DNA of 64,000 bases from DASQHW01 sp963837155 (GCA_963837155.1 CAWIMB010000002.1:2294001-2358000); one strand, 5' to 3'; positions 35,866 through 44,507 are shown, numbered from the stretch's first letter. Notes: generated from the sequence alone by a model not told the origin. Made by a program: numbers and translations.

Positions 35866-36137
35866 ATGCCGCATGCGAACAACACCGAGATCCAGGTCCA
35901 GCATCCGCTCCGGTACCCGTTGCTGCATTGTCCGACCTGCGGCTCCGAGCACCTCGAGCCCATCGTCGAGAACGAGACCGTCGACGTGCACTTTCTCTGC
36001 CGCGACTGCAAGCGATGCTGGCACGTCGAACTCGGTCACGTGCACGGATGTCACCGGATGCATGCCACGGCTGCCCGCACCTCAACGAATGCCGGCCGAC
36101 ATACGGAGCAGACCACCATCCGGTCGTTCCCGAATAG
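35866..36137 (+). CDS. small multi-cysteine zinc-ribbon protein, frame broken
   Basis: About 90 residues after repair of one missing base near 36043. The first frame gives HPLRYPLLHCPTCGSEHLEP and HFLCRDCKRCWHVELGHVH; the second continues RMSPDACHGCPHLNECRPTY to a TAG at 36137. Together there are CPTC, CRDC/C and CHGC...C groups, enough for two zinc sites. WHVELGHVHR-x-P-x-(A/T)C-x-GC reads as one conserved block only across the break, so the break is probably a sequence error. No enzyme function evident. Confidence 0.65.
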
Positions 36138-36150
36138 GTGACGTGCCGCG

Positions 36151-36193
36151 AGGTCGAAAGTCCTTGCGTGTGCAGCCGCGGGACTCTGGGCTA
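36151..36193. promoter_or_regulatory. tandem DosR-box-like sites before the site-2 protease gene
   Basis: AGGTCG-AA-AGTCCT (36151-36164, 10 of 14) and GGGACT-CT-GGGCTA (36180-36193, 9 of 14) are centred 29 bases apart. The second ends 28 bases before the GTG at 36222. Tandem boxes are common at strong DosR promoters. Confidence 0.35.
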
Positions 36194-36221
36194 CCGATCC
36201 TGACCCGGCAATGCTGATGAT

Positions 36222-37367
36222 GTGGACACCGACAGAGCCGTGCGTCTGGGGTCGATTCGCGGGATCCCGATCAAAGCCGAATGGAGCCTGCTCGTCATCT
36301 TCGGGCTACTGACGTGGAGCCTTGCCAGCGCTGGCCTGCCCGAACTTGCCGGCGGCTACACCGGTCCGGAGTACTGGACCGCCGCCGCGTTGACGACCGC
36401 TGCGTTCTTGGGTTCGCTTCTCGTGCACGAGCTCAGCCACTCGATCGTTGCGCGCCGCCACGGTATTGAAGTGCGCGATATCACGTTGTGGCTCCTCGGC
36501 GGCGTGTCGCGCATCGAAGCTGAGGCTTCGACGCCGTCAGACGATCTTCGCATCGCCCTGGCCGGGCCCGGCGCCAGCATTGGAATCGCCGTCTCGGCAT
36601 TCCTGGCGGCCCTCGTCTGCGCCGCCGCCGGCGCCCCTGATCTCTTCGTGGCGTGCGTCGCGTGGCTCGCCTCGATCAACGTTTTGTTGGCGGTATTCAA
36701 CCTCGTACCGGCCGCACCGCTCGACGGTGGCCGCGTCCTTCGAGCCTTGCTGTGGCGACGGAGCGGTGATCGCGTCCGCGCCGCGATCAGCGCGACGAGA
36801 GCCGGCCGGGTCTTCGCGTACGTGCTCGTCGTCGCGGGCTTCACCGAGTTCGTGTTTGTTGCTTCCGTGTCGGGCCTTTGGCTCGTACTGCTCGGCTGGT
36901 TCTTGCTGACCGCGTCTCGAGCCGAGGAGGCGCAGATCCGGATGACTCGTGATCTCGCAGGAGTGCGCGTTGCCGCCGTCATGACTGCCGACCCAGTCAC
37001 CATCCCCGACGACCTCAACGCCGACCAGGTGTTGCACGAGTACATGCTCGGTCGGCACTGCTCGTCGTTCCCGGTCGTTGATCGGACCGGCCAGGTCATC
37101 GGGTTGGTCACGCTGCGCCAGCTTCGTGAGCTGCCGGCCGGCCGGCGCGCCACGACGCGCGTCGCCGAGATCGCAACTCCGATCTCGGAAGTTCCACAGG
37201 CGGAACCGGAAGAGTTCCTCCTCGACGTCCTGCGCCGGACATCGACCGCGCGTGGCGACGGCCGCATCCTCGTGTTTCTCAACGGACGCCTCGCGGGGAT
37301 CGTGTCACCAACCGACGTGGCACGCGTCGTGGAAGTCGCCGAACTGCAGGCGCTGGATGCGAAATAA
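36222..37367 (+). CDS. site-2 protease (M50) with two CBS domains, Rip3-like
   Basis: 381 residues. Helices 1-6 surround the zinc site: HELSH at about 69-73 gives two His and the Glu, and NLVPAAPLDGG (Asp 168) the third ligand. After the membrane part, VRVAAVMTADPVTIPDDLNA and VDRTGQVIGLVTLRQLRELP form one CBS domain and the region up to ILVFLNGRLAGIVSPTDVAR a second. Such intramembrane metalloproteases cut anti-sigma factors or other membrane proteins; Rv2625c (Rip3) in the DosR regulon has this design. GTG start. The GH65 gene begins 11 bases before its stop, so the two are coupled. Confidence 0.9.
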   Translation: MDTDRAVRLGSIRGIPIKAEWSLLVIFGLLTWSLASAGLPELAGGYTGPEYWTAAALTTAAFLGSLLVHELSHSIVARRHGIEVRDITLWLLGGVSRIEAEASTPSDDLRIALAGPGASIGIAVSAFLAALVCAAAGAPDLFVACVAWLASINVLLAVFNLVPAAPLDGGRVLRALLWRRSGDRVRAAISATRAGRVFAYVLVVAGFTEFVFVASVSGLWLVLLGWFLLTASRAEEAQIRMTRDLAGVRVAAVMTADPVTIPDDLNADQVLHEYMLGRHCSSFPVVDRTGQVIGLVTLRQLRELPAGRRATTRVAEIATPISEVPQAEPEEFLLDVLRRTSTARGDGRILVFLNGRLAGIVSPTDVARVVEVAELQALDAK

Positions 37368-39897
37368 GCCCGATGTCGGTCGCTTCGAAGCGATCGTCAT
37401 CGCGAGCGGCGATGCGCCGCAGTTACCGGAACTCCGTCCCGTTGTCGAGCAGCTGCTCGACGCGGGCATGACGCTTGCGGTCATCGCGTGTTCCGACGCG
37501 GGTTGGTGGCGAGACTTGGAGATCAACGCCGATCTGGCACATCGACTCTGCATCGTCGCGCGCACCGACGCGGCTCTGACCGCAACGCACGACGTCGAGT
37601 TGGCGCTCAGCGACAAACAAAGCACGTTCCAGGCGGTGATCCACGAGCTCTGGCGACGCGGCATCGCTCCGAACCAGGTTGGGGTGCTCGCACCTCCTGG
37701 CGCCTCGATCCCATTCGGTGTCGTCTCGTTCGACGGCGCGGCGCGAAACATTGTTCGTGTCTTGGAAGATCAGCTCGAGCGCCGTCGGGTTCGGGAGCTC
37801 CCGACTCGCGGGACGATGCCTGGGTGGGCGCTGGTGGTGCCCGAGTTCGACGACGGGCGAGAACGTGTGCGAGACGCGCTGCTCGCGCTGGCGAATGGAC
37901 GCATCGGCGTGGGTGGGTCAGCGCTGGGCGTTGACGCGGCGAGCCCGCCATGGATGGTCGCCGCCGGCGTCTACGACGGCGACGGTCCTGAGACGTACCT
38001 CCTCACCGGGCCGGTGATGGCACCGATACGCGCAGACATCGCAGACGGCACGCGTCTCCGACGCGTCCTCGACCTGCACGCCGGCGTGCTGCACGAGGAA
38101 CTCGAGATCGGCTCCACCTGCACCGCGTGCACACGTTTCGTCTCGAAGGCGCGACCCGCCATTGCGGCCGCTCGACTGTCGTATCCCGGTTCGCTTCCTA
38201 CGGACGGCGCGCTGCTCGCGCCCGTGGATATACGACCATACGACGCGGACGCCACGGCCCATGGATCATGGATCCGCATTGCCGCGAGCTCGGGCGGGAT
38301 TGCGGCAGCGACGGTGTCCGACCGCATTTCGCCGGGCCCCGCGCCGTCGGTGCTCGACCAGTTCGTGACGTACGAGTCCGACGCAGATCGATTGCCCGAT
38401 CCGAGCGCTGCGCTGGCGGGCGTGCGTGAAGCGAAGAAGGCAGGGTTCGACCAGTTGCTCGCAGAACATCGCGAGGTCTGGGCGCGCCGGTGGGAAGACG
38501 CCGACATCGTGATCGAAGGAGACGACGACCTTCAGTTCTCGACCCGCTTCGCATTGTTTCAGCTGATGGCTTCGGTGGGCGATGGCCCGGAGGCAGCAGT
38601 CGGCGCCCGTGGTCTCAGCGGGTTCAGCTATCGCGGTCACGTGTTTTGGGACGCCGACACATTCGCGTTGCCCTTCTTCGCGGCGACGCACCCCGCATCG
38701 GCGCGAGCGATGCTCGAGTATCGGATCCGCCGTCTCCCGGCCGCACGGGAGACGGCGACCCAACTGAGTCGCCGCGGCGCGCGTTTTCCATGGGAGTCGG
38801 CGCGCAGCGGCCGGGACGTCACCCCTTCGTCGGCTCGTGATCGTGCGGGCAGGGTCGTGCCGATTCGCACCGGTCTCCTCGAAGAGCACATCACGGCGGA
38901 AGTCGCGTGGGCCGCGTGCTGTTACGTCGACTGGACAGGAGACGACGAGTTCGCGAACGGGCCTTGCCTGACGCTCCTGGTCGAGACCGCGCGCTACTGG
39001 GCATCGCGAATCCGTTTGGAACCGAACGGTGCCCACATCTATGGCGTGATCGGACCGGACGAGTACCACGAACCCGTCGACGACAACGCGTTCACGAACG
39101 TGATGGCGCGTTGGAACTTGCGGCGCGCGCTCGATGCCGTCGCGGCCGCACCGGTATCGCGTCATGGCGTCAGTGCCGAAGAACGGCGCACGTGGAGTGA
39201 GCTCGCCGACGCGCTCATCGACGGCTACGACACCGAAACGGGAATTTACGAGCAGTTCGCCGGCTTCGGACGGCTCGAGCCGCTGATCATCGAAGATGTC
39301 GCGCCGCGGCGACCGATCGCGGCCGACTTGTTGCTCGGGGCAGAACGCGTGCGCCGCTCGCAGGTCATCAAGCAGGCCGACGTGGTGATGCTCCATCACC
39401 TCGTTCCCAATGAGGTGGTACCGGGAACGCTCGAACCGAACCTGCGGTACTACGAGCCGCGTACGGCACACGGGAGCTCGCTGTCGCCGGCGATCCATGC
39501 CTCCCTGTTTGCGCGCGCTCGCGACTTTCCGCATGCGCTCGAGGCGCTGCGAATTGCCAGTCACATCGATCTCGAAGACTTGACCGGTACCACGGCTGGG
39601 GGCTTGCACATCGCGACGATGGGCGGGCTCTGGCAGGCGTTGGTGTTCGGATTTGCCGGCGTTCGACCCCGCGGCGGACGGCTCGAGATCGACCCGCACC
39701 TGCCCCCCGACTGGACGGCACTCGAGGTCCGCGTCCGATTCCGGGGGAGCCTCGTGACGATCCGAGCCGAACACGGACACCTGACCGTGAGCGCCGACCC
39801 GCCTGCGCCAGTGACGGTGGGAGCGAGTCCATTCGATGCCGGCGCTGCCGCACTGGACTTCCGGCGGCGCGGCCCATCTTGGGAGATGACCACATGA
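37357..39897 (+). CDS. glycoside hydrolase family 65 disaccharide phosphorylase with an N-terminal HAD-like domain
   Basis: 846 residues. Residues 1-155 form an alpha/beta unit (FEAIVIASGDAPQLPELRPV) with the layout of a HAD phosphatase but without its DxD, so it is probably inactive. From about 160 the GH65 architecture follows: beta-sandwich, linker and (alpha/alpha)6 barrel with GHVFWDADTFALPFF, the catalytic acid in YGVIGPDEYHEPVDD (Glu about 569) and the phosphate site in RTAHGSSLSPAIHA. It would phosphorolyse a disaccharide such as trehalose, maltose or kojibiose to beta-glucose-1-phosphate. Rv2006 (OtsB1) in the DosR regulon is a HAD-GH65 protein. The following genes are a USP and a beta-phosphoglucomutase. 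Confidence 0.9.
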   Translation: MRNKPDVGRFEAIVIASGDAPQLPELRPVVEQLLDAGMTLAVIACSDAGWWRDLEINADLAHRLCIVARTDAALTATHDVELALSDKQSTFQAVIHELWRRGIAPNQVGVLAPPGASIPFGVVSFDGAARNIVRVLEDQLERRRVRELPTRGTMPGWALVVPEFDDGRERVRDALLALANGRIGVGGSALGVDAASPPWMVAAGVYDGDGPETYLLTGPVMAPIRADIADGTRLRRVLDLHAGVLHEELEIGSTCTACTRFVSKARPAIAAARLSYPGSLPTDGALLAPVDIRPYDADATAHGSWIRIAASSGGIAAATVSDRISPGPAPSVLDQFVTYESDADRLPDPSAALAGVREAKKAGFDQLLAEHREVWARRWEDADIVIEGDDDLQFSTRFALFQLMASVGDGPEAAVGARGLSGFSYRGHVFWDADTFALPFFAATHPASARAMLEYRIRRLPAARETATQLSRRGARFPWESARSGRDVTPSSARDRAGRVVPIRTGLLEEHITAEVAWAACCYVDWTGDDEFANGPCLTLLVETARYWASRIRLEPNGAHIYGVIGPDEYHEPVDDNAFTNVMARWNLRRALDAVAAAPVSRHGVSAEERRTWSELADALIDGYDTETGIYEQFAGFGRLEPLIIEDVAPRRPIAADLLLGAERVRRSQVIKQADVVMLHHLVPNEVVPGTLEPNLRYYEPRTAHGSSLSPAIHASLFARARDFPHALEALRIASHIDLEDLTGTTAGGLHIATMGGLWQALVFGFAGVRPRGGRLEIDPHLPPDWTALEVRVRFRGSLVTIRAEHGHLTVSADPPAPVTVGASPFDAGAAALDFRRRGPSWEMTT

Positions 39898-40649
39898 AGA
39901 GGCTCATTGCATGCATTGACAACTCCGCGGCTTCGCGACCTGTGCTCACCGCCGCCCGTGCACTCGCTCCTCTCCTCGGCGCATCGGTGGAAGCAGTACA
40001 CGTGGGCGAAGACGGAGACCGCACTGTCCGGGCCGCTGCCGAAGAGGCCGGCGTTCCGCTCCGCATCGTGCGCGGCGTGCCGCTCGATGAACTTGCCGCG
40101 GCCGCGCGCGCAGACAATGTCGTGGCAGTCGCGATCGGCGCGCGCGGCCTTTCGACACGCCGAACCGCGGGCCACCTTGCCCTCGCACTCGCGAACTGCG
40201 TCGACACGCCGGTGCTGGTGGTCCCTCCCGATGCGCACCCACCCGACCGCGTGCACCGTGTGCTCATCGCGATGGAGGGCACGCAGGCCAAGGCCCGGGC
40301 GCTGAAGGGCGCAGTCGCACTCGCATCGGCGGCGGGGCTCGAGCTCGTCGTGATCCACGTCGACGACGAATCCTCCATCCCGAGCTTCTCGGACCAGGTA
40401 CAACACGACACCGACACCCACGCACGCGAGTTCCTCGCCCGGTACCTCCCGGGTGCGCCAAGCGCGCAGCTGAAATTCCGCATCGGCGTGCCTGCCGACG
40501 AGATCCTGCGTGTCACCGAGTCGATCGAACCCGACGTTGTCGCGATGGGCTGGCCCCAAACCGAGGACCCGACGCGAGGTTTGGTCGCACACGAACTCCT
40601 CGAACGGTGCCATGTCCCCATGTTCCTCGTCGCCCTCGCGAACCACTGA
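39894..40649 (+). CDS. universal stress protein, two-domain, degenerate ATP motif
   Basis: 251 residues. The ATG overlaps the GH65 stop as ATGA. MKRLIACIDNSAASRPVLTA and VHRVLIAMEGTQAKARALKG begin the two Usp domains. The ends, IGARGLSTRRTAGHLALALA and MGWPQTEDPTRGLVAHELLE, do not keep the complete G-2x-G-9x-GS loop, so ATP binding is doubtful for both domains. Placed between a sugar phosphorylase and its mutase, it may be a regulatory partner of those enzymes; this is inference from position. Confidence 0.82.
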   Translation: MKRLIACIDNSAASRPVLTAARALAPLLGASVEAVHVGEDGDRTVRAAAEEAGVPLRIVRGVPLDELAAAARADNVVAVAIGARGLSTRRTAGHLALALANCVDTPVLVVPPDAHPPDRVHRVLIAMEGTQAKARALKGAVALASAAGLELVVIHVDDESSIPSFSDQVQHDTDTHAREFLARYLPGAPSAQLKFRIGVPADEILRVTESIEPDVVAMGWPQTEDPTRGLVAHELLERCHVPMFLVALANH

Positions 40650-40650
40650 G

Positions 40651-41418
40651 ATGCCTGACACCGACCTTTCACATGTCGAAATCGTCGCCGGTCGATTCGA
40701 TGCAGTCGTGTTCGACATGGACGGTGTCATCACCGACACCGCGCGTGTGCACGCTGCGGCCTGGACGCGAATGTTCGACGACTTCCTCGGGCACCGCCGC
40801 GCGCTGCGCGGCGAACCTCTCGGACCCTTCACGCCCGCCGACTACCTGCGGTACGTGGACGGCAAACCGCGAGACGACGGCGTCGAGAGCTTCCTGGCCT
40901 CCCGCGGCATCGAGCTCCCGAGAGGTGACCCGCACGACCCGCCCGAACGCGACTCGATGTGGGGGCTCGCGAACCGCAAGAACCGCGACTTCTTGAAGAC
41001 GTTACGCGAGAGAGGAGTGCACGTGTTCGCTTCTTCCGTCGCACTCGTCCGCGAGCTCCAGGCTCATTCGATCGGCACGGCGATCATCTCCGCGAGCCGC
41101 AACTGTCAGCGCGTGCTCGACGCAGGGGGAATCGGTGATCTCTTCTCCGTACACGTCGACGGCATCGAGCTCGAAGGCCTCGGCCTACCCGGAAAGCCGG
41201 AACCGGCGATCTTCCTCGAAGCGGCTGGCCGGCTCGGTGCACCTCCCGAGCGCGCAGTGGTCGTCGAGGACGCGATCGCGGGCGTAAAAGCCGGCCGGGC
41301 CGGCCGCTTCGGCCTCGTCATCGGCGTCGACCGCACGCACAACGGGGCCACGTTGCGCCAACACGGCGCCGATGTCGTGGTAACGGACCTCGCGCAGGTC
41401 GTCGTCACGCGCGGGTAG
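40651..41418 (+). CDS. beta-phosphoglucomutase-like HAD hydrolase
   Basis: 255 residues. FDAVVFDMDGVITDTARVHA has the nucleophile Asp 22 and Asp 24, followed by the cap domain. FASSVALVRELQAHSIGTAI gives motif II (with SASRN), LPGKPEPAIFLEAAGRLG the lysine of motif III and VVVEDAIAGVKAGRAGRFGL the acidic motif IV. The DMDGVITDT-x-x-H form marks the beta-phosphoglucomutase group, which converts beta-glucose-1-phosphate to glucose-6-phosphate. It is one base after the USP stop and completes the phosphorylase pathway of the upstream GH65 gene. Confidence 0.9.
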   Translation: MPDTDLSHVEIVAGRFDAVVFDMDGVITDTARVHAAAWTRMFDDFLGHRRALRGEPLGPFTPADYLRYVDGKPRDDGVESFLASRGIELPRGDPHDPPERDSMWGLANRKNRDFLKTLRERGVHVFASSVALVRELQAHSIGTAIISASRNCQRVLDAGGIGDLFSVHVDGIELEGLGLPGKPEPAIFLEAAGRLGAPPERAVVVEDAIAGVKAGRAGRFGLVIGVDRTHNGATLRQHGADVVVTDLAQVVVTRG

Positions 41419-42172
41419 ACGAAACTATCCGTCGGTGCGATCCGCATCTCGTTCGGGCGTTGACCGTTCGAACGCGGTGTGTTACGCGCGCGCGGACCGC
41501 ACGTGCCACCTCCGCCTGCTTCGCGGCCGCAGTGTGCACTGCCAGGCGGATCGTCTGACCGTCGCGGGTCAGGGTCTCGACCCCGAGGATCTGTGGCTCT
41601 TCGAGCACGAACACGCCGACGTCGGGATCGTCGTGGAGGTCATGCAGCGCTTTTGCGATGCGATCGAGCGTTTCGGCAAGGCGCAGTCCCGCCGGGAGAT
41701 CGACGTCGATGACTGCCTTCCCGCGATGTTGCGAGCGGTTGCCGACGCCGAAGCGATCGTCGAGGAGGATGAAGAATCCCGCGATGCTGTCGCGCAGGAG
41801 GTCCTGCGCGCCGAGCGCGATCGCGACGCCGAGAAAACCCGCACCGATCACGACCGTCGCCGGCGCGACCTCGAGCTCGTGCAGGATCACGATGATGGCC
41901 GTGAGCCAGATCGCGCCCGCGGTGAGATGCTTGAACAGCGTGCCCAGCGCCTCGGCGCGCTGCGTGTAGCGGACGGCGGGCATCGGACCCGAATCGATCA
42001 ATGCCCGTGGTGCATGCGCGCGCAATGTCGCCAGGCGCTGGCGGAGTCGTTCGACCCGTCGGCGTGGATCGTTCGGGGCGTTCGCGGACAGCGTCATCGT
42101 CGCGGCGTACCGCGCGCGATCGCTGCCGGCACACGGACCGATGAGGACCTCCGGCGTTGCCCCGGGCAACAT
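41405..42172 (-). CDS. MscS-family mechanosensitive channel with an internal deletion of the beta domain
   Basis: About 255 residues. LTAGAIWLTAIIVILHELEV and VVIGAGFLGVAIALGAQDLL to RDSIAGFFILLDDRFGVG match the last two pore helices and the start of the MscS beta domain. The next residues, NRSQHRGKAVIDVDLPAGLR, are the start of the C-terminal alpha/beta domain, which normally comes about 40-45 residues later after a GTVE...IPNG segment. That segment is absent without a change of frame. The ends share a VG/GVG match, so a deletion by short homology is possible. The channel is probably non-functional. It overlaps the end of the convergent mutase gene by 14 bases. Confidence 0.75.
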   Translation of the reverse strand: MLPGATPEVLIGPCAGSDRARYAATMTLSANAPNDPRRRVERLRQRLATLRAHAPRALIDSGPMPAVRYTQRAEALGTLFKHLTAGAIWLTAIIVILHELEVAPATVVIGAGFLGVAIALGAQDLLRDSIAGFFILLDDRFGVGNRSQHRGKAVIDVDLPAGLRLAETLDRIAKALHDLHDDPDVGVFVLEEPQILGVETLTRDGQTIRLAVHTAAAKQAEVARAVRARVTHRVRTVNARTRCGSHRRIVSSTRA

Positions 42173-42193
42173 CAAGACCGGGAGGCTGACGAC

Positions 42194-43486
42194 TCAGGTC
42201 GTTCGCCCACGAGTTCGTGCGCGCCTCACCAGGGCGAGCGAACCAGACACGACGAACGCGATGCCGACGACGACAAGGCCGAGATCGAGGCCCGTGCGGG
42301 GCAGCCTCGACGGACCGCCCTTGGGAATCGTGGTCGTCGGTCCGGCCGTGGGGCTCGTGGTCGATGTCGTCGAGGTGGGTGATGCCACGGTGGTGCCCAA
42401 GGATCCGAGCGACGTCGTGGTAACCCTCCGTGGCACCGTCGACGTCGATGTCGTAGTCGATGACGACATCGGCAACGTCGTCGTCCCGATCGATGCCGTT
42501 GTCGGCGCCGACTCGATCGTCGTCGTCGTGACGACGGGCGGCCGGCATCCGTGCACGTTGACGTTCTTGTCGCTGCTGATGCGGTTGCCGACGAACTGGC
42601 CCGAGAGATCGGTGTCGTCACCAAGGTTGATGCCACCGGCAAGCGTCAGGAACCGGCCGGCAACCTGCGTGTGCTTCGAGAAGGCCACCGCGAAGTCGTG
42701 CACACCCGAGGCGCCATCGCCGCGAACGAACACCGGAACGCTGCACTCGGGCCCGAACGTCGTGCCGTTGCTGATCGAGAACGCCTTCGCGATGCGGAGC
42801 TCCACACCGGCCGCGGTCGTGATCATCGCGTCCTTCCCCGCACGGAGCTCGCACATCGCGTAGGCGCCTGGCTGCAGCGTCGTGTGCGAGCCATCTTCGA
42901 GGTTCACGGCGCCATACGTGCCGGGCGGCATCGTGGCAGTGACGTGCTTCCCAACGGTGAATGGGTTGGCGCCATTGCACGAGAACGACGGGAAGCTCGG
43001 CTGCCCAAGCAACAGTGGCGTCGTGAACGAGTTCGGACCGGAGTGTCGCGGCACGACGTCGGAGCCGGCGTTCAGCGTGTTCGCAAAGACGTCCCAGACG
43101 TCGCAGTCCTTCGTGATCCGCAGGGAATCGGCGTTGACCTGCGACCCGTCATCCATGACCACCTTGTGGTTCGCACAGACGTCCGCGACGAAATGGCTGT
43201 CGGCTGGGTTCGCATCGGTGCCGTTCGCGCCCACGTCACCGCCGCGGATCTCACCTCGGCCGGGAAGGTCACCACCCTTGAGGGAGAGCGTGTCGAAGGC
43301 GAACAGCACGTAGTCGTCGAGCGACCGGGCGACTGGTCGGGACACCGCCATACTCGCGAGTGCATGGGGACGGCTGAGCGAATCATGACTCACGAAATCG
43401 GCGGCGCCCCCGCCGATCGACAGCAGCCCCACCACGACTGCTGTGCCGAACATCGTTGATCTACGAGAAGAGCTGCCCGCAACCAC
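42194..43486 (-). CDS. LPXTG-type cell-wall-anchored surface protein
   Basis: 430 residues from a GTG at 43486 with GGAGGTG just upstream; the longer frame is rejected. STMFGTAVVVGLLSIGGGAA is the signal peptide core. The mature region (about residues 50-310) is a low-cysteine beta-rich domain with GGDLPGRGEIRGGDVGANG and a series of short aromatic-poor strands (MPPGTYGAVNLEDGSHTTLQ, GINLGDDTDLSGQFVGNRIS). A Thr/Ser/Pro spacer of about 80 residues follows, then LPRTG, a hydrophobic helix and an RRARTRGR tail, a sortase sorting signal. No sortase is in the window. Divergent from another exported protein. Confidence 0.8.
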   Translation of the reverse strand: MVAGSSSRRSTMFGTAVVVGLLSIGGGAADFVSHDSLSRPHALASMAVSRPVARSLDDYVLFAFDTLSLKGGDLPGRGEIRGGDVGANGTDANPADSHFVADVCANHKVVMDDGSQVNADSLRITKDCDVWDVFANTLNAGSDVVPRHSGPNSFTTPLLLGQPSFPSFSCNGANPFTVGKHVTATMPPGTYGAVNLEDGSHTTLQPGAYAMCELRAGKDAMITTAAGVELRIAKAFSISNGTTFGPECSVPVFVRGDGASGVHDFAVAFSKHTQVAGRFLTLAGGINLGDDTDLSGQFVGNRISSDKNVNVHGCRPPVVTTTTIESAPTTASIGTTTLPMSSSTTTSTSTVPRRVTTTSLGSLGTTVASPTSTTSTTSPTAGPTTTIPKGGPSRLPRTGLDLGLVVVGIAFVVSGSLALVRRARTRGRTT

Positions 43487-43620
43487 ATCGCACCTCCGTG
43501 CCGCTGCACCTACGTCTCGTTTCGGCAGGTTCAGTGCGGTTGCCCCATGGTCAATGGGACGTGACGCGGCGCCGAAGGTCCCAAACCCGGCGATGGACGC
43601 GCCCTCGGGGGGTCCCTGCG

Positions 43621-44169
43621 ATGGTTGATACACGCGCCGATTCGGCGCGACGATCGCTCGTGATGCGACGTGCATTCGTCATCGCGCTCATCCTCCTGGT
43701 CGGCGCGGTCGGTACCGCTCCGAGCACCGGTGCGGCACCGACACAGACGAAAACGGTGACAGGCGAAGCCAACGGTGCGGGCGGCTTCGTCTTCCGGAGC
43801 GGTTGTCTGATCGTCGCGGCCACGAGCGGGACATACCGGGCCGCGCACCTCGGGCGCGGCACCTACACGCTGAACATTTGTGCCGTGACCGTGGATGGTG
43901 GCCTTCTGTACGCGGGTGTGTTCGATCTGCTCACCAAGCGCGGCGCGTCACTGCATGCCACGTTCGTGACCGACGGGACGAGTTCCGGCTACCCGGCAAC
44001 GGTTCAGAGTGGTTCCGGCCGGTTCAGCGGCGCGACGGGCACGCTGGTCCTGGACGTCGAACAATTCAACCGTACGAACTGCGACCCGTTCACCGGTCTG
44101 TGTTTCAACTGGGACGAGCACATCACCATCAGCGGGACGATCACTCCTGCCCGTGGGGCGCCTCGCTAG
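43621..44169 (+). CDS. secreted small beta-rich protein
   Basis: 182 residues (or 168 from ATG 43663). RRAFVIALILLVGAVGTAPS is a signal peptide with an ALA-type site near GAAPTQTKT. The mature chain has an even number of cysteines (CLIV, ICAV, NCDPF, LCFN), suggesting two disulfides, and ends with GTLVLDVEQFNRTNC...FNWDEHITISGTITP, a beta-sandwich pattern. No enzyme motif. It is divergent from the LPRTG protein across a 134-base gap, so the two surface proteins may be co-regulated. Confidence 0.7.
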   Translation: MVDTRADSARRSLVMRRAFVIALILLVGAVGTAPSTGAAPTQTKTVTGEANGAGGFVFRSGCLIVAATSGTYRAAHLGRGTYTLNICAVTVDGGLLYAGVFDLLTKRGASLHATFVTDGTSSGYPATVQSGSGRFSGATGTLVLDVEQFNRTNCDPFTGLCFNWDEHITISGTITPARGAPR

Positions 44170-44237
44170 CTGCCACGGTTTCCACGGTTGACGGTGGGCC
44201 GGGACGGCGCACGATGGCGCCGCCCGCGACGCAACGT

Positions 44238-44480
44238 CTACGCGTGCTCCACCGCGATGCGGTGTGGCGTCTCTTCGGGCTCGGGAGCGCACGGCACCCG
44301 AACCTCGAGGATGCCGTTCTTGTAGGAGGCATGTACGTAGCCTTCCTTGGCACCGCTCGGAAGCCGGATCGCACGGACGAAGCTCCCGATCAGTCGTCCT
44401 CGCGCACCTCCTCGATGCGCAACCTCCGCTCTCCTTCGCCGAACAGCCCAAACGTCGGCCAGTCCGGCCAATCCAGTCAG
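44238..44480 (-). pseudogene. Hsp20/alpha-crystallin remnant with internal deletion and frame loss
   Basis: One frame gives WPTFGLFGEGERRLRIEEVR followed by EDD and a stop, the usual beginning of the alpha-crystallin domain. A second frame starting a few bases later gives RLIGSFVRAIRLPSGAKEGY and VHASYKNGILEVRVP, the usual strand 7 to strand 9 end. About 45-50 residues of the middle of the domain are missing and no start codon precedes the first part. The gene (relative of hspX) is therefore broken. It lies 28 bases after the phosphoribosyltransferase-hydrolase gene, the same order as Rv2030c-Rv2031c. Confidence 0.75.
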
Positions 44481-44507
44481 TCGCCTGAGTCGCGGAGCTC
44501 TTAGCGT

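Noticed and set aside
44170..44237. CCACGGTTTCCACGG direct repeat between convergent genes
   Set aside because: Only six bases repeated; no stem or T-tract, so no terminator call.
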